64,000 bases of DNA from a virus. The DNA lies in IMG/VR virus record IMGVR_UViG_3300027797_000012, positions 1 through 64,000 of that record; one strand, given 5' to 3'. Positions 39,001 through 47,872 of the stretch are shown here, in pieces (positions within the stretch are counted from its first letter, which is position 1; the number at the start of each line of letters is the position of its first letter). The notes under the pieces are model-generated. The model saw only the letters and a list, made by a program, of their open reading frames with translations. It searched no databases and was not told the DNA's origin. Made by a program: the position numbers and the translations under genes.

Positions 39001-39185
39001 AGGCGGTTGTTGCAACTGTTGTTGCGGCAGGCGCTGCAATTCAAGCAGCTGCAGGCGCAGCCGCTGTAGCAACATCAACAGGAGGCTCGTCTAGTGGCGG
39101 TGGGTCTTCAAGCGGTGGAGGAGCTCCTACAGGAGATGCACGACGCAGAAATGCAGCTGGACCAAAGAGAACCCCTGGAAAGTAA
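36012..39185 (+). CDS. Giant exported PA14/Fn3/coiled-coil repeat protein, probable AUA start
   Basis: About 1,057 residues if translation begins at ATA 36012, which has AGGAGAG 8 nt upstream. No ATG, GTG or TTG occurs in frame until TTG 36087, and starting there would delete the basic n-region ([19 protein letters not shown]) of an otherwise typical signal peptide. Order: signal peptide ending PSAQA; PA14 domain (~50-190; [33 protein letters not shown]); Fn3 domain (~205-295); ~500 residues of Ala/Glu coiled coil, with dozens of R-L-A-E-V-A heptads; four DGKVS-type EF-hand-like loops; then a Gly/Ser tail with basic end. Probably a long surface or fibre-like adhesin. Confidence 0.82.
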   Translation: MNRKAQRGGEHAIPSKAKLLRATSALFVFMSVVLGPLLLTMPSAQANPSGLTAEVYNVLGQNNAPYIPQGASPVVTTSVPNINFQWGSGSVLGGPYEDVIVVFTGWITSDATQDISFLATADDGTKLYIDGNLITSDWFDKGGGGTTSSPVPFTAGVSKSIELMYYENGGGANVFLHWDKSGQMEIIPASAFVYATPPPPEVLSVGAPTNLTVVDGASSVVLTWNAPTDGNRQPERYAIGFTCQGCGGWGVATGNVGGPNSLNTTITLDHSLFNSLKPSGTVWTFTVRSDNDTLALYSSVSNAVTVKVGLTAQEIADAEAAIAAATAEAARLAEVARLAEVARLAEVARLEAEAAALIAAQAAAAQALADQTAADAVKLLITNSSWTQARAAYDILTAPQKDLVTNYATLTSAEAAAIAAQVAAAQAAATAEAARIAAEVAEVARLAEVARLAEVARLAEIARLAEVARLQAEAAAVLAAQQEEARIAAATAEAARLAEVARLAEVARLAEVERLAEIARVAEAARLAEIARLAEVARLAEAARLAEAERIEAERIAAATAEVARLAEIARLAEVARLAEVERLAEIARLAEVARLAEVARVAEEARLAEVARLAEAERLEAERIAAATEAARVAAEAEAARIAAEVEAARIAAEAAAKAEADRIAAEEAAREEARIKAEAEAKAEEERIAAEIEAARIQAEIEAKEEADRIAAEVAAAEAKAEAEAKAEAERIAAEEAAAKAEEERLAAEAEAAAKAEEERIAAELAEAERLAEIERQRIEAERIAAEEEAEAAQAAIDEGTPEAVDNSVTDALADGKVSSTEVAAVAEIMAADGKVDAKETNQLVEALSADGKVSVADQVSVLAALASDGDVSKEDVAAIVALAGSDGALSEGEKDIVADALIQSVAPGENLTTEQIQDAGIEYKDLPAETPVEVRTDDSGNEIVITAEVAANIELVTDPGALAEALFTDPGAALAAFGSLGADMSEEEREESTKAVVATVVAAGAAIQAAAGAAAVATSTGGSSSGGGSSSGGGAPTGDARRRNAAGPKRTPGK
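36950..38410 (+). repeat. Ala/Glu heptad repeat coding region
   Basis: Tandem imperfect repeats encoding [12 protein letters not shown], then [15 protein letters not shown] variants. Synonymous codons vary between copies, so the protein repeat is older or selected against DNA slippage. Confidence 0.8.
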
Positions 39186-39221
39186 TATAAAATAACTACG
39201 CGCAATAAGGAGATGTAAACA

Positions 39222-39395
39222 ATGAAAGACTTAATCCGTGACATGGTTGACCAGGCATGGACATTTTTAGGAATGTTCGTAGCATGGTTAGTCCTTGATG
39301 GAAGCGCAAAGACAATCACCGGTTACGCTATTGTAGCTACCGCGGTGTTCTGGGCAGCAACCTACCCGTTGCGCAATCCTAAAGACGAAGAGTAA
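39222..39395 (+). CDS. 57-residue membrane protein
   Basis: ATG with AAGGAGATG upstream. TFLGMFVAWLVLDG and GYAIVATAVFWAATYP are membrane helices, with an acidic C-terminus. It follows the giant exported protein and may assist its membrane passage; unproven. Confidence 0.62.
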   Translation: MKDLIRDMVDQAWTFLGMFVAWLVLDGSAKTITGYAIVATAVFWAATYPLRNPKDEE

Positions 39396-39444
39396 TCTTA
39401 ATCTTCCCTTATAATTCAATTGTAATAATAGACTAATACCTGTA

Positions 39445-39450
39445 TATAAT
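39445..39450 (+). promoter_or_regulatory. Promoter for the 39491-40918 operon
   Basis: TATAAT preceded by CTGTA. A CCTGT/ACAGG stem in the leader partly covers the AGGAGAG ribosome binding site. Confidence 0.55.
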
Positions 39451-39490
39451 CAAACCTGTACGTAAGCACAAGTTACAGGAGAGATTATAG

Positions 39491-39802
39491 ATGAAAAGAC
39501 TTGTTGTCTACATTGTAAACGTAGATGAAGATCTAGCAGAGAAAGCACTTGAAGATTCACTTGCGGTGATAGCTTTACTTCCTTTTATTAAGGTAAAGCC
39601 GAAGTCTATGTTCGCAGAGCCGTACAGTGACGCACGCGGAATCATTGCCTACTTTGACTACGACTACTCCACTCCTGAAGCTGACGCGAGTAAAAATGCG
39701 TCTAAGGCTCTATACAATACTCTTGAAGAGTTAATCAAGGCACACCTATGGAATATCCCTGCGGTGAAAATCACATTAGAAAGTGGACGTAAACCAGAAT
39801 GA
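39491..39802 (+). CDS. Hypothetical protein
   Basis: 103 residues. RLVVYIVNVDEDLAEKALED and a beta-alpha pattern. AGGAGAG leader; overlaps the HTH gene by 4 bp. No family recognised. Confidence 0.66.
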   Translation: MKRLVVYIVNVDEDLAEKALEDSLAVIALLPFIKVKPKSMFAEPYSDARGIIAYFDYDYSTPEADASKNASKALYNTLEELIKAHLWNIPAVKITLESGRKPE

Positions 39803-40305
39803 CTAAGATAGTTAAAACAAAAGATTACCCGGAGATCACCGAGAAGTACGCAAAGAAGATAGATCCGCTGCTTGCGCTCGCTAAACGAGCTTACGGCTTG
39901 CGCGGTCAAGCTACTCCTGCGCACACCGCGTCAACCAAGTACACCGAGCTAGTTAAGGAGTACTACGCTAACGGAGGATCTCTCGTTGCTCTTTCACAAA
40001 GATTAGGTGTTGCCTACTCAGGATTACGCCGTCGTGTATTTACGTCTGCGTTGCCACCTGTTACCCGTAAGAATCGCTCTAAAGTCTCCGAGGAGACCAT
40101 CGCTAAGGCTATGGACGCGGTTCTAAAGGCACGAGATACTTCAACCGAGGATTACCACAAGGCGCTTCATAAGGCGTATCACGAAGGCATCTCCCTTGCA
40201 ACCGTCTCTAAGGCGCTTGGTCTTTCATCGTCTGCTCCGTTGTATTACGCTGTCCAGCGCCACGAAATACGCCAGCAGGAGAATAAGAAGAAGAAGAAGA
40301 AGTGA
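39799..40305 (+). CDS. Double-HTH DNA-binding protein
   Basis: 168 residues. Two HTH segments, GSLVALSQRLGVAYSGLRRR and GISLATVSKALGLSSSAPLY, followed by a Lys-only tail (ENKKKKKK). It resembles the 7688-8185 protein in plan. Probable regulator of this operon. Confidence 0.72.
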   Translation: MTKIVKTKDYPEITEKYAKKIDPLLALAKRAYGLRGQATPAHTASTKYTELVKEYYANGGSLVALSQRLGVAYSGLRRRVFTSALPPVTRKNRSKVSEETIAKAMDAVLKARDTSTEDYHKALHKAYHEGISLATVSKALGLSSSAPLYYAVQRHEIRQQENKKKKKK

Positions 40306-40493
40306 TTACCCTACTTGCTATATTACTTACCTGGTACCTAACTAAGGTCTACTACACAAGATCATTGCGTCTAAATATAGACGGTGTAGACAATGATAAG
40401 TTTGTCAGAGTTAAGTGCTCTAAGTGCACTCGAGATACTTTTGTAGTTAGAGATAACCTTCGTACTCCGTTCTACTGTTCGATGTGTAAATGA
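40302..40493 (+). CDS. Membrane-anchored Zn-ribbon peptide
   Basis: 63 residues, GTGA-coupled. N-terminal helix (ITLLAILLTWYL), then VKCSKCTRDTFVVRD and FYCSMCK, one four-Cys zinc site. Confidence 0.64.
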   Translation: MITLLAILLTWYLTKVYYTRSLRLNIDGVDNDKFVRVKCSKCTRDTFVVRDNLRTPFYCSMCK

Positions 40494-40918
40494 AAAAGAT
40501 AGTTGTCATTAGCGGTGGATTTGATCCACTTCACTCTGGACATATCGCGTATCTTCGTGCGGCGCGTATGCTAGGAGATCAACTTGTTGTTGGAATAAAC
40601 TCTGACGCATGGCTAGTTCGTAAGAAGGGTAAGGCGTTCCTACCGTTTGAAGAACGCAGGGCTATTCTTTCAGAGTGCCGTTCAGTTAATCATACGGTAG
40701 AGTTTAATGATGATGACGGCTCCGCAAAGAATCTTATCCTAACTACGCTCGAGGTTTTCCCTGACGCGGAGATCATCTTTGCTAACGGCGGTGATAGAAC
40801 CTCAGAGAATATTCCGGAGATGGAAATTCAAGATCCACGCTTATCGTTTGTGTTTAGCGTTGGCGGAGAAGATAAAAAGAATAGCTCTAGTTGGATTCTT
40901 AAGAACTGGGAATCGTAA
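40490..40918 (+). CDS. Cytidylyltransferase-like nucleotidyltransferase
   Basis: 142 residues, ATGA-coupled. SGGFDPLHSGHIAYLRAARM has the HxGH signature of the CTP:glycerol-3-phosphate/RfaE2-like family, FANGGDRTSENIP supplies the conserved Asp/Arg, and KKNSSSWILK fits the SSS/T motif. It would activate a sugar or polyol phosphate with CTP or ATP, possibly for surface-glycan change with the two glycosyltransferases. Confidence 0.85.
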   Translation: MKKIVVISGGFDPLHSGHIAYLRAARMLGDQLVVGINSDAWLVRKKGKAFLPFEERRAILSECRSVNHTVEFNDDDGSAKNLILTTLEVFPDAEIIFANGGDRTSENIPEMEIQDPRLSFVFSVGGEDKKNSSSWILKNWES

Positions 40919-40930
40919 GAGTAGTACAAC

Positions 40931-41003
40931 GCGGACGTAGCGCAGTTGGTAGCGCGGAACCTTGCCAAGGTTCAGGTCGCCGGTTCGAACCCGGTCGTCC
41001 GCT
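40931..41003 (+). tRNA. tRNA-Gly (anticodon GCC)
   Basis: Acceptor GCGGACG/CGTCCGC, anticodon loop TTGCCAA between GAACC and GGTTC, T-arm GCCGG-TTCGAAC-CCGGT. Its 3' base abuts the stop codon of the convergent gene at 41004. CCA not encoded. Confidence 0.93.
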
Positions 41004-41204
41004 CTAGATTTCAGTTAATTGTTCTATTTCTTGAACAACATCCTGTTTCATAGCGTAAAGACTATTTAGTACATCTTGTCTTAAAGGTTTATCTGGATGA
41101 TCAGAATCTGGGTAATCTAAAATGTTCTTTTCTAATATGTCTATATGCACATCAAAATTGTCAATTTGATTGTTTAATAAAACTATCTGTTCTTCATTAG
41201 TCAT
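41004..41204 (-). CDS. Small helical protein
   Basis: 66 residues from ATG 41204, 1 nt after the Fn3 gene stop. NEEQIVLLNNQIDNFDVHID and a helical rest. May be a chaperone for the fibre encoded upstream (position only). Confidence 0.62.
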   Translation of the reverse strand: MTNEEQIVLLNNQIDNFDVHIDILEKNILDYPDSDHPDKPLRQDVLNSLYAMKQDVVQEIEQLTEI

Positions 41205-41205
41205 G

Positions 41206-44031
41206 TTATGCCCACCCTGAAGTTGCTGTTCCTGAAGTACCTGTTGCATTTGATGCGTAGACTGTAAAGTAAGCCCATAAGCCATTCGCACTGTTCATTG
41301 CCTGCGTAAATGATGTTCCTGTTGTATTGCCGCTTGCAGTTGCAGTAACAGTTCCGCCGCTTGATGAAGACTGATATAGAGTCCAATAGTACGTGATTGG
41401 GGCAGTTCCCGTTGCAGATGCCGTCCATGAACAAGTCCAAGAAGGTCCGATTGAGTATGTATTTATCAAAGACGTAGGTGTTGATGGAGCAACGCTCTTT
41501 GTAGTAAACGTAACAGGCGCGGAGCTTACTGGATCAGAGTTACCAGCCGAGTTGCCTGCGTATAAACTTATGTAAAAGGTTCCAGCTTGCGCAAATTCAA
41601 CCGAAGTTCCTGTTGTACTACCACTTGCTGCAACTCCTACAAGATATCTAATTATTTCATAATAATATGTAATTGTTGCGGTGCCGGTTGCAGACGCTGT
41701 CCAAGAGAAAGTTCCACCTACAGGACTTAGATTATTAGATCCAGAAGCGCTTGCTGGTGCACTAGGAACTACTCCGATAATGCTCCCGTTACCAGATGTA
41801 TTAGCACTTCCACTATTGTAGTTAGCGCGAGACGTAGTAACGGTAACAGTTGAAGCCTGGCCAGAACTTAATCCACTAACTGTAAATGGCAGTGTGCTTC
41901 CAGAGATAGTACCAAATGCTACAGAGCCCACGCTGCTGTTAGCGCTAAAGGTGTAATTTGCATCGTAGTTAGTAACAGATCCAGTAAATCCGCCTGAAAC
42001 AGAAGTGTTAGAACCAAACGTAGGTGTAAGTGCAGATCCTGCAAATGGCGTTGCGCTATTAGAAGCAGCTGATGCGCTTGAAGTTCCTTGCGCGTTTGTC
42101 GCGGTGACGGTGTACGTACGGGCATTTCCGTTAGTGTCAGACACAACGATAGGACTGCTAGAACCAGTGTTTGTATTTCCACTAGATGAAGTTACGGTAT
42201 ATCCTGTAATACCACTTCCACCAGTTGCGCCTCCGGTGAACGTTACAGATGTACTTCCAATACCTGCGGTAGCTGTACCGATAGTTGGAGCTTGCGGAAC
42301 AGAAGACGGCGTTGCGCTATTTGATGCACTGCTTGCAGATCCTGTTCCTTGAGCATTCGTTGCGGTGACAGTATAGGTTCGTGGAGTTCCTACTGTATCT
42401 GAAACGTATACAGGACTGCTTCCACCGGTGCCAGTATTTCCACTAGACGATGTAACGGTGTACCCCGTGATTGCACTGCCACCAGTAGCAGGTGCGGTGA
42501 ATGTAACTCCTACGTTAGCGTTACCGGTGTATGACTGTCCGCTTGCAACAGTAGCAGTTCCTATAGTTGGAGCAGCAGGCTTAGTTGTTATTGCTACACT
42601 TGCGCTAGAGCCAGATACCGCAGACCCGTTAGCGTTAGTTGCTGTAACAGTAAACGTGTAGCTACCTGCAGCAAGTGAGCCAACAGTTATAGGAGAAGTT
42701 CCTGATGCAGATCCGCTTGGAGTTCCAGTCGCGGTGTACGTTACTGCTTTTCCACCCGTTCCATTTGCGGTAAAGGCAACGCTTGCTTGTCCGTTATTGT
42801 ACGCGCTTCCACTTCCATTAGTAGCAGTTCCAATGGTAGGAGCTTGAGGTATCGTCGTTGCGGTAATCTGATTTGACGCAGATGAAGCAGAGCTACTTCC
42901 AACGCTGTTTCTTGCTGTAACACTAAATGTATAGTTTGTATTAGAAGCTAAACCTGTAACAGTAAGAGGAGAAGACCCCCCTGTAGCCGTGTAGCCTCCA
43001 GGTGAAGAAGTAACTGTATAGTCAATAATTGAAGCTCCACCGTTTGACGCAGGAGCCGAAAACGTAACAGTTGCAGATCCGTTGTTGTACGCGCGGCTAG
43101 TTCCAACGTCCGTTGCAGTTCCTATCGTAGGAGCCCCAGGAACAGTTGTAGCAGAGTCTGTTGTTATTTGGTTAGACGCGGATGATGCAGCGCCGGTTCC
43201 TACACCGTTCGTTGCGGTGACGGTAAACGTATAGTTTGTTGAAGCAGTAAGTCCTGTTACACTTATAGTTCCGCTTGCTGCCTGAGCAAGAGTTGCAGTG
43301 ATTCCACCCGGTGAAGATGTCGCGGTGTATAGAGTAATTGTCGACCCGTTATTAGCAGGCGCGGTGAAAGCTACGGTTGCAGTTGTTTGCCCGGTCTTTG
43401 TGGCCGTGCCAATCGTAGGAGCTCCCGGAACTGCCACAGGAGTTATCGAGGTAGTCGCAGATGATGCTGCCGAGTCTCCAACTCCGTTTGTTGCAATAAC
43501 TGTAAAGGTGTATGCAGTTCCCGCGGTTAAGCCAGAAACTGTTATGCTCCCGCTCCCCGCTTGCGAAATTGCTCCAGTGATTCCACCAGGACTTGATGTT
43601 GCAGTGTAACTAGTAATAGCATCTCCGCCGTTAGAGTTAGGCGCGGTGAACGGGACAGAAACAGAAGTAGAGCTTGCAATACTTGGAGTTCCTATGGTTG
43701 GAGCTCCTGGAACCGTCGCAGGAACAACGGACGATGAATTGCCAGAGCTGTCCGAATAAACTCCGTACACGGTGTATGTTTGAAGAGTAAAGGTATAGGA
43801 AACTCCGTTTGTAAGTCCGCTGACTGTTACCGGACTAGTTTCACTCGTTCCTGTATTATTTGAGCCAGCGCCACTAGACGTTGCAACGTAGGTAGCTGTA
43901 CTTTTTCCTTTGTAGGCAGGCTCGTTAAAATACACAAGCGCGGAGCCATTACCTCGAGTAACAGAGGTAATAGTTGGAATTCCAGGTTTAAGCCCTGCAG
44001 AGGCGTCAACAGCTTTAGCGCGTGCAGCCAC
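41206..44031 (-). CDS. Ten-repeat fibronectin type III protein, tail-fibre or adhesin
   Basis: 941 residues from GTG with GGGAGG 6 nt upstream. Ten Fn3-like units of 85-95 residues begin with PxxPTIG-type strands (VPGAPTIG, IPQAPTIG, VPQAPTIG) and contain TVTATNxxGxGxAS. No signal peptide. Such repeats decorate phage virions and bind host surface glycans weakly. Codon patterns are similar between units, consistent with internal duplication. Confidence 0.83.
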   Translation of the reverse strand: MAARAKAVDASAGLKPGIPTITSVTRGNGSALVYFNEPAYKGKSTATYVATSSGAGSNNTGTSETSPVTVSGLTNGVSYTFTLQTYTVYGVYSDSSGNSSSVVPATVPGAPTIGTPSIASSTSVSVPFTAPNSNGGDAITSYTATSSPGGITGAISQAGSGSITVSGLTAGTAYTFTVIATNGVGDSAASSATTSITPVAVPGAPTIGTATKTGQTTATVAFTAPANNGSTITLYTATSSPGGITATLAQAASGTISVTGLTASTNYTFTVTATNGVGTGAASSASNQITTDSATTVPGAPTIGTATDVGTSRAYNNGSATVTFSAPASNGGASIIDYTVTSSPGGYTATGGSSPLTVTGLASNTNYTFSVTARNSVGSSSASSASNQITATTIPQAPTIGTATNGSGSAYNNGQASVAFTANGTGGKAVTYTATGTPSGSASGTSPITVGSLAAGSYTFTVTATNANGSAVSGSSASVAITTKPAAPTIGTATVASGQSYTGNANVGVTFTAPATGGSAITGYTVTSSSGNTGTGGSSPVYVSDTVGTPRTYTVTATNAQGTGSASSASNSATPSSVPQAPTIGTATAGIGSTSVTFTGGATGGSGITGYTVTSSSGNTNTGSSSPIVVSDTNGNARTYTVTATNAQGTSSASAASNSATPFAGSALTPTFGSNTSVSGGFTGSVTNYDANYTFSANSSVGSVAFGTISGSTLPFTVSGLSSGQASTVTVTTSRANYNSGSANTSGNGSIIGVVPSAPASASGSNNLSPVGGTFSWTASATGTATITYYYEIIRYLVGVAASGSTTGTSVEFAQAGTFYISLYAGNSAGNSDPVSSAPVTFTTKSVAPSTPTSLINTYSIGPSWTCSWTASATGTAPITYYWTLYQSSSSGGTVTATASGNTTGTSFTQAMNSANGLWAYFTVYASNATGTSGTATSGWA

Positions 44032-44105
44032 AGAGCACCTCCCTACACATCATAACAGTTACCATTACTATCTTATCACTTATTAGACTTAATGATGTAG
44101 GAGGC

Positions 44106-44249
44106 TTATTTACCTGTATCCATATGCTTTTCTTCGCATCCCCGCGCAAGATCTGGGACTACGTAAACCTTGTCGCATATAGCGCATGTCCATCTGGCTA
44201 TGCGCTCGGCATCACTCATAAAACCATGCACGTTCTTAGGTGTTGGCAT
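44106..44249 (-). CDS. 47-residue CxxC peptide
   Basis: RWTCAICDKVYVVPDLARGC suggests a small zinc ribbon, with a further His near the end (EEKHMD). Start ATG 44249 has no clear ribosome binding site; internal ATG 44219 is an alternative. Confidence 0.52.
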   Translation of the reverse strand: MPTPKNVHGFMSDAERIARWTCAICDKVYVVPDLARGCEEKHMDTGK

Positions 44250-44259
44250 TAAGAACTTA

Positions 44260-44556
44260 TTACTTATCGGCTCGCTTGTCCACTGAAGTAAAGGCCGAGT
44301 TTATTTCTGCGGCGGTTAGCTTTCCATCGTCTAAAAAACCACGTGCAAGTCTTTCAACTACAGTTGCAACACCAAGTGTTCCAGCAAGGATTACTGCCTT
44401 AGCTGTGCTGATTCCAACAACTGCGCCTGCGCCAATTACCGATAAGCCTGATGCTGCGAATACAGCAATGATACGAGCAAAGATGTTTCCCATTGCGGTC
44501 ACTGCGCCCGCGCCTACAGTTACAGGTGCGTCTTGCGCTGCCTTGTTTGTTGCCAT
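44260..44556 (-). CDS. Membrane protein, possible holin
   Basis: 98 residues from ATG 44556 (GGGAG upstream). IFARIIAVFAASGLSVIGAG and the following Ala/Gly-rich stretch are membrane helices, with a charged tail (SVDKRADK). Compatible with a holin, or with a virion-associated membrane protein given the neighbouring fibre gene. Confidence 0.64.
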   Translation of the reverse strand: MATNKAAQDAPVTVGAGAVTAMGNIFARIIAVFAASGLSVIGAGAVVGISTAKAVILAGTLGVATVVERLARGFLDDGKLTAAEINSAFTSVDKRADK

Positions 44557-44611
44557 ATGTAAGTCTCCCAAGAGAGTAGTAGTTGATACCCCTCTCCCAA
44601 GGTGATAGTTA

Positions 44612-44620
44612 ATTCTAACG
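44612..44620 (-). promoter_or_regulatory. Promoter for 44260-44556
   Basis: TAGAAT with upstream GTTAGAAT on the minus strand. The leader carries a GAGAG/CTCTC pairing. Confidence 0.45.
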
Positions 44621-44622
44621 CA

Positions 44623-44904
44623 TTACGTAGATTTTGACTTTAAGCGCCTACGATAGACGCGACGCTCTTTCTGGGTTGTCCCACCCCAGATTCCCATCTC
44701 GTCGTGGACTACGGCCCACTCAAGACAAGGTTGCTTGTACGGACAGCCTGCGCACATTCTTCGCGCTGCGTTGACGATGTATAGAGATTGACCCTTAGCT
44801 CCTTTTTCTGGAAAGAATATCTCCGGATCTGTAGTCGCACAAGCTGGGACTCCGTGATCTTCAAAGACAGGGTAATTGCTAGATAGTTGTATGTCCAATG
44901 CCAT
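44623..44904 (-). CDS. WhiB-like Fe-S regulator 1
   Basis: 93 residues. ACATTDPEIFFPEKG opens the Wbl domain; RMCAGCPYKQPCLEWAV gives the CxxCxxxxxC cluster, so with the first Cys the four iron-sulphur ligands are present. EMGIWGGTTQKERRVYRRRL is the G(V/I)WGG turn and basic DNA-binding tail. Phage Wbl proteins often act as dominant negatives of host WhiB or as late-gene regulators. Confidence 0.92.
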   Translation of the reverse strand: MALDIQLSSNYPVFEDHGVPACATTDPEIFFPEKGAKGQSLYIVNAARRMCAGCPYKQPCLEWAVVHDEMGIWGGTTQKERRVYRRRLKSKST

Positions 44905-44949
44905 GGACGGACCATATACAAAATAGGTACTCTTGTAAACTGTAAGTTT

Positions 44950-45255
44950 TTAGTTTACACTTACCTTAACGCCACGCTTGCGCAGCAGCGCGTGACGTTG
45001 CTCTGGAGTCATTCCGCCCCAGACGCCATAGAACTCTGGAACTTTTAGTGCGTGTGATAAGCACTGCTCTATTACAGGACAACCTCGGCATATCTTCTGC
45101 GCTTCTCTTTGTTTCTGGTTTTTCTGTACTCCGCGCTCTCCTGCGTCAAGAAAGAATATCTCTGTATCTGCTTCTTTGCATTTCCCGTCTTCTTGCCATG
45201 CCCACTCATCGTAGACTGGGCGCAGGTTAGCTATTTGCGGGTTTTGCTTTGTCAT
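44950..45255 (-). CDS. WhiB-like Fe-S regulator 2
   Basis: 101 residues from ATG 45255. KCKEADTEIFFLDAGERG, ICRGCPVIEQCLSHALK and FYGVWGGMTPEQRHALLRKR make a complete Wbl domain. It is only distantly similar to its neighbour outside the ligands, so both may have separate targets. Probably leaderless (TACAAT 6 nt before ATG). Confidence 0.92.
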   Translation of the reverse strand: MTKQNPQIANLRPVYDEWAWQEDGKCKEADTEIFFLDAGERGVQKNQKQREAQKICRGCPVIEQCLSHALKVPEFYGVWGGMTPEQRHALLRKRGVKVSVN

Positions 45256-45261
45256 TTGACA

Positions 45262-45267
45262 ATTGTA
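45262..45267 (-). promoter_or_regulatory. Leaderless promoter for WhiB 2
   Basis: TACAAT, 6 nt before ATG, within TTATACAATTG. Confidence 0.55.
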
Positions 45268-45290
45268 TAAGGTAAGGGTCAAAAAACGCC

Positions 45291-45470
45291 TTAACCCCCT
45301 GTTGAATAGAACCCGTTTCCTTTGAAGCTTATTGCAGGAAGGCTATAGACTCTCTTAAGACTCTCTGAGCACTCTGGCGCTGTGCACGTCGGATTACCCT
45401 CTGGCTCAGTCATTGGTCGCTCTATGAGGTTCTCATGACCACTAGTGCATACGTATTCGTACGTTGCCAT
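45291..45470 (-). CDS. FmdB-like zinc ribbon protein
   Basis: 59 residues. ATYEYVCTSGHENLIERPMT, a C...C pair in NPTCTAPECSES, and the family's ending ISFKGNGFYSTGG. FmdB-like proteins are putative regulators with one zinc ribbon; here one of the usual CxxC pairs is C-x-S-G-H. Follows the reductase gene. Confidence 0.78.
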   Translation of the reverse strand: MATYEYVCTSGHENLIERPMTEPEGNPTCTAPECSESLKRVYSLPAISFKGNGFYSTGG

Positions 45471-45472
45471 AG

Positions 45473-47512
45473 CTACTTAAGATTTTCTACAATCAGCTTG
45501 ACCTCGCACGCGTCGGTTGTGCAGTAAGCATCTCCAATTGCGTCTGAAGCCATTCCCGCGTAGACTCCTGTAAAGTCAATAGGGAACAACTTCATTGTTG
45601 AATCCTCGTACTCCTCTGCGGTGATCTGTGTGTAAGGCATCTGTGGGTACGTAAAGTTACCCATAGGCAAGAAGGATACGGTCTTTAATTGTCCGTCATA
45701 CATGTGTAAAACAGTTCCTACGTGCTCGGCTTCCTTTTCAGGATCAAATGACACGGTTACAGATACAGAGTTATCTGACCAGTAACGTTGCGCGGTTGCG
45801 GCGATGGCTGTCTTCTCAAAGATAGATACTTCTTTTTCAGCTCTTCGGGCGTTTGACTTAATAGGGAAGAACACAACCGAAGTAGAGTCTGGTGACTCTG
45901 ATGCAGGCTCAACTCTATAGTTTGCCATCTTGAATAAAGGAAGCATTGGATCTTCGTTTGAGAAACGAATTGCGCGGTTAAAGTATTCTCCGCCTGGTGT
46001 CCAGTGAACTCCAGGTGACTCACCTGCAAGAATTGAAACTGTGCCTGACGGCTTAACGGTTGTCATCTTAATTGACTCGCGAATACCTAACCACTCTGAA
46101 TAAGTATTGTCGTAAGACTTGACAGTTTTATAGCCTTCGTCCATCCAGTCGCGTAATATAGGCAAGCCAACGCGATCAGCGAAGTTAGCAACACCGGACA
46201 TTGACGTGCCAATGCGACGGTTACGCTGCATGATCGCGTTGGTTTCCTCCCAGTGAGTAGGAAGTAGCGTTACGGTCTTAGCGTAAAGGTAAGCAAACTT
46301 CAACGTGCGCTTATAATCTTCAAGCGAATCGTGACGACCTAAGTATGTTTCAACAAGTGTGCAGCACTCATAGCTCTCTAGGCTTTGCTCTGCGCAAGGG
46401 TTATAACCAGCAATTCGCCAATCCTTATTGTTTACTGGATCTGCAAGGCGACCATACTTCTTAGATACATCCATCCAGATTACGCCAGGCTCACCGTTAC
46501 GTGCGATACCTGGAACAATCTTGTTTAGGTTTTGACCTACGCTTGTCTCAACAGAGTTGTTAGACATCCAACCCCAACCAGGAGCAGTTGGATCATAAGA
46601 GTTACGCTCTGGGAATTGTTCTGCATTCTTTAAGTTTAAGAAAGTATCGTCATCTAGGCGACCTATAAGTAACTCTGCCGAGCGTCGAACGTTGCCAGAA
46701 ACAACGCAAACGCCGATAAGGTTTCCAATATCCGCGATGTCAACACGTGTAAGTTTTTCACCAGCTCTGTCCTTAAACAGTTTAGTGATGTAGTTGTGTA
46801 AACGTTCTAGTGGTTCGTGTCCTGCGGCTGTGCCACCAAATGTTTTAATTGGTACGCCTGCCGGGCGGACTTGGCTGTAATCAAAGACTGGAGTCTTCTG
46901 ATCTGCTCGTAGGTAAGCGTTGAGGATGAGCGAGAGTGATTCAACCCAACCTTCTCTTGTGTCTGGGACAACATGTGGTTCCTCTCCTTGCGGTGAATAA
47001 ATTGTAAAGTCTTTGTCTGCGCCTTTATCGTCAAAGCCAACACCAACACCAAGCATTGATGCTTCCATAAGAAACGCGAATGGCTTTGCTGGATTTTGCT
47101 TTGTCATTTCCATAGTTGAAACAAACGCACAGTTTTGCAAAGCAGCTGAGTTCTTTTGTACGTTAACTAAAGGAGTTCCCATAACCCAAAGCCCACGACC
47201 AGGTGGCGTCCACTTTAGATTGAACAGACGGTCAAAGCCTTCCTTAGCTGAAGCCTGTGCCTTTGAATCATTCCACGGTAGTCGCTGACTTTTGCAGTGA
47301 TCTTTTTGAATCGAGTACATGCCGTTAATGACACGCTCGCAAACGTCAGCCCAAGTTTCCTTAGTGCCGTCCTCTTTAAGACGTGAATACGTACGAAGAA
47401 ACGTGATCTCTCCAACAGAGTTTCCTGCTGCATCTGTATAACCAAATGGAGCTTTCTTTCCACGGTATCCTTGTACAAAATCATCACTTAGTCTGAAAGA
47501 GAAAAAACTCAC
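45473..47512 (-). CDS. nrdJ: Adenosylcobalamin-dependent (class II) ribonucleotide reductase
   Basis: 679 residues from GTG 47512 (GGGGG upstream; TTG 47524 is an alternative). GVGVGFDDKG, AGYNPCAEQSLESYECCTLV and MSGVANFADRVGLPI are hallmarks of monomeric B12-dependent ribonucleoside-triphosphate reductase, and the C-terminal CTTDACEVK is the disulphide shuttle reduced by thioredoxin. It makes dNTPs without oxygen dependence, using host cobalamin. A thioredoxin gene lies 1 kb away. No class I subunits seen. Confidence 0.92.
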   Translation of the reverse strand: MSFFSFRLSDDFVQGYRGKKAPFGYTDAAGNSVGEITFLRTYSRLKEDGTKETWADVCERVINGMYSIQKDHCKSQRLPWNDSKAQASAKEGFDRLFNLKWTPPGRGLWVMGTPLVNVQKNSAALQNCAFVSTMEMTKQNPAKPFAFLMEASMLGVGVGFDDKGADKDFTIYSPQGEEPHVVPDTREGWVESLSLILNAYLRADQKTPVFDYSQVRPAGVPIKTFGGTAAGHEPLERLHNYITKLFKDRAGEKLTRVDIADIGNLIGVCVVSGNVRRSAELLIGRLDDDTFLNLKNAEQFPERNSYDPTAPGWGWMSNNSVETSVGQNLNKIVPGIARNGEPGVIWMDVSKKYGRLADPVNNKDWRIAGYNPCAEQSLESYECCTLVETYLGRHDSLEDYKRTLKFAYLYAKTVTLLPTHWEETNAIMQRNRRIGTSMSGVANFADRVGLPILRDWMDEGYKTVKSYDNTYSEWLGIRESIKMTTVKPSGTVSILAGESPGVHWTPGGEYFNRAIRFSNEDPMLPLFKMANYRVEPASESPDSTSVVFFPIKSNARRAEKEVSIFEKTAIAATAQRYWSDNSVSVTVSFDPEKEAEHVGTVLHMYDGQLKTVSFLPMGNFTYPQMPYTQITAEEYEDSTMKLFPIDFTGVYAGMASDAIGDAYCTTDACEVKLIVENLK

Positions 47513-47586
47513 CACAACCCCCAAAATATATGTTTATTTTACTTAAAAGTAGAAGTCAAATTATACTGACTTTTTGCGCCAACGTG

Positions 47587-47814
47587 TTACTTTTCTAGTG
47601 TTTCAAAGATTTCTTTACATGTCTTACAGACAGGAAACTTCTTCCCGTCTCTTGTTGGAACCCACAGTTTCCCACATAGAGCTACAGCAGGCTTGCCTTC
47701 TACGAAGGCTTCCATCATCTGGTCGCGGTGAACATAATGCGAAAACTTGTCATGTTCCCCGTCACTCGTCCGGACATCTGCTTCAGTATCTAACTCGATA
47801 ATTACGTCACTCAT
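47587..47814 (-). CDS. DUF3039-like protein
   Basis: 75 residues from ATG 47814. HYVHRDQMMEAFVEGKPAVA, LCGKLWVPTRDGKKFPVC and KTCKEIFETLEK fit DUF3039, an actinobacterial zinc-knuckle family of unknown role. TATAAT 7 nt upstream suggests leaderless translation. Confidence 0.8.
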   Translation of the reverse strand: MSDVIIELDTEADVRTSDGEHDKFSHYVHRDQMMEAFVEGKPAVALCGKLWVPTRDGKKFPVCKTCKEIFETLEK

Positions 47815-47821
47815 AGACACA

Positions 47822-47827
47822 ATTATA
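47822..47827 (-). promoter_or_regulatory. Leaderless promoter for the DUF3039 gene
   Basis: TATAAT, 7 nt before ATG; divergent from the SAM-decarboxylase-like gene. Confidence 0.55.
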
Positions 47828-47872
47828 CTTAATATAGTATATAGTGTCTACCTATTACCGAAAGGAGAGCCT

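Noticed and set aside
44260-44556. Firm assignment of one holin
   Set aside because: Three small membrane proteins (10139-10309, 33134-33316, 44260-44556) fit equally; none has decisive features.
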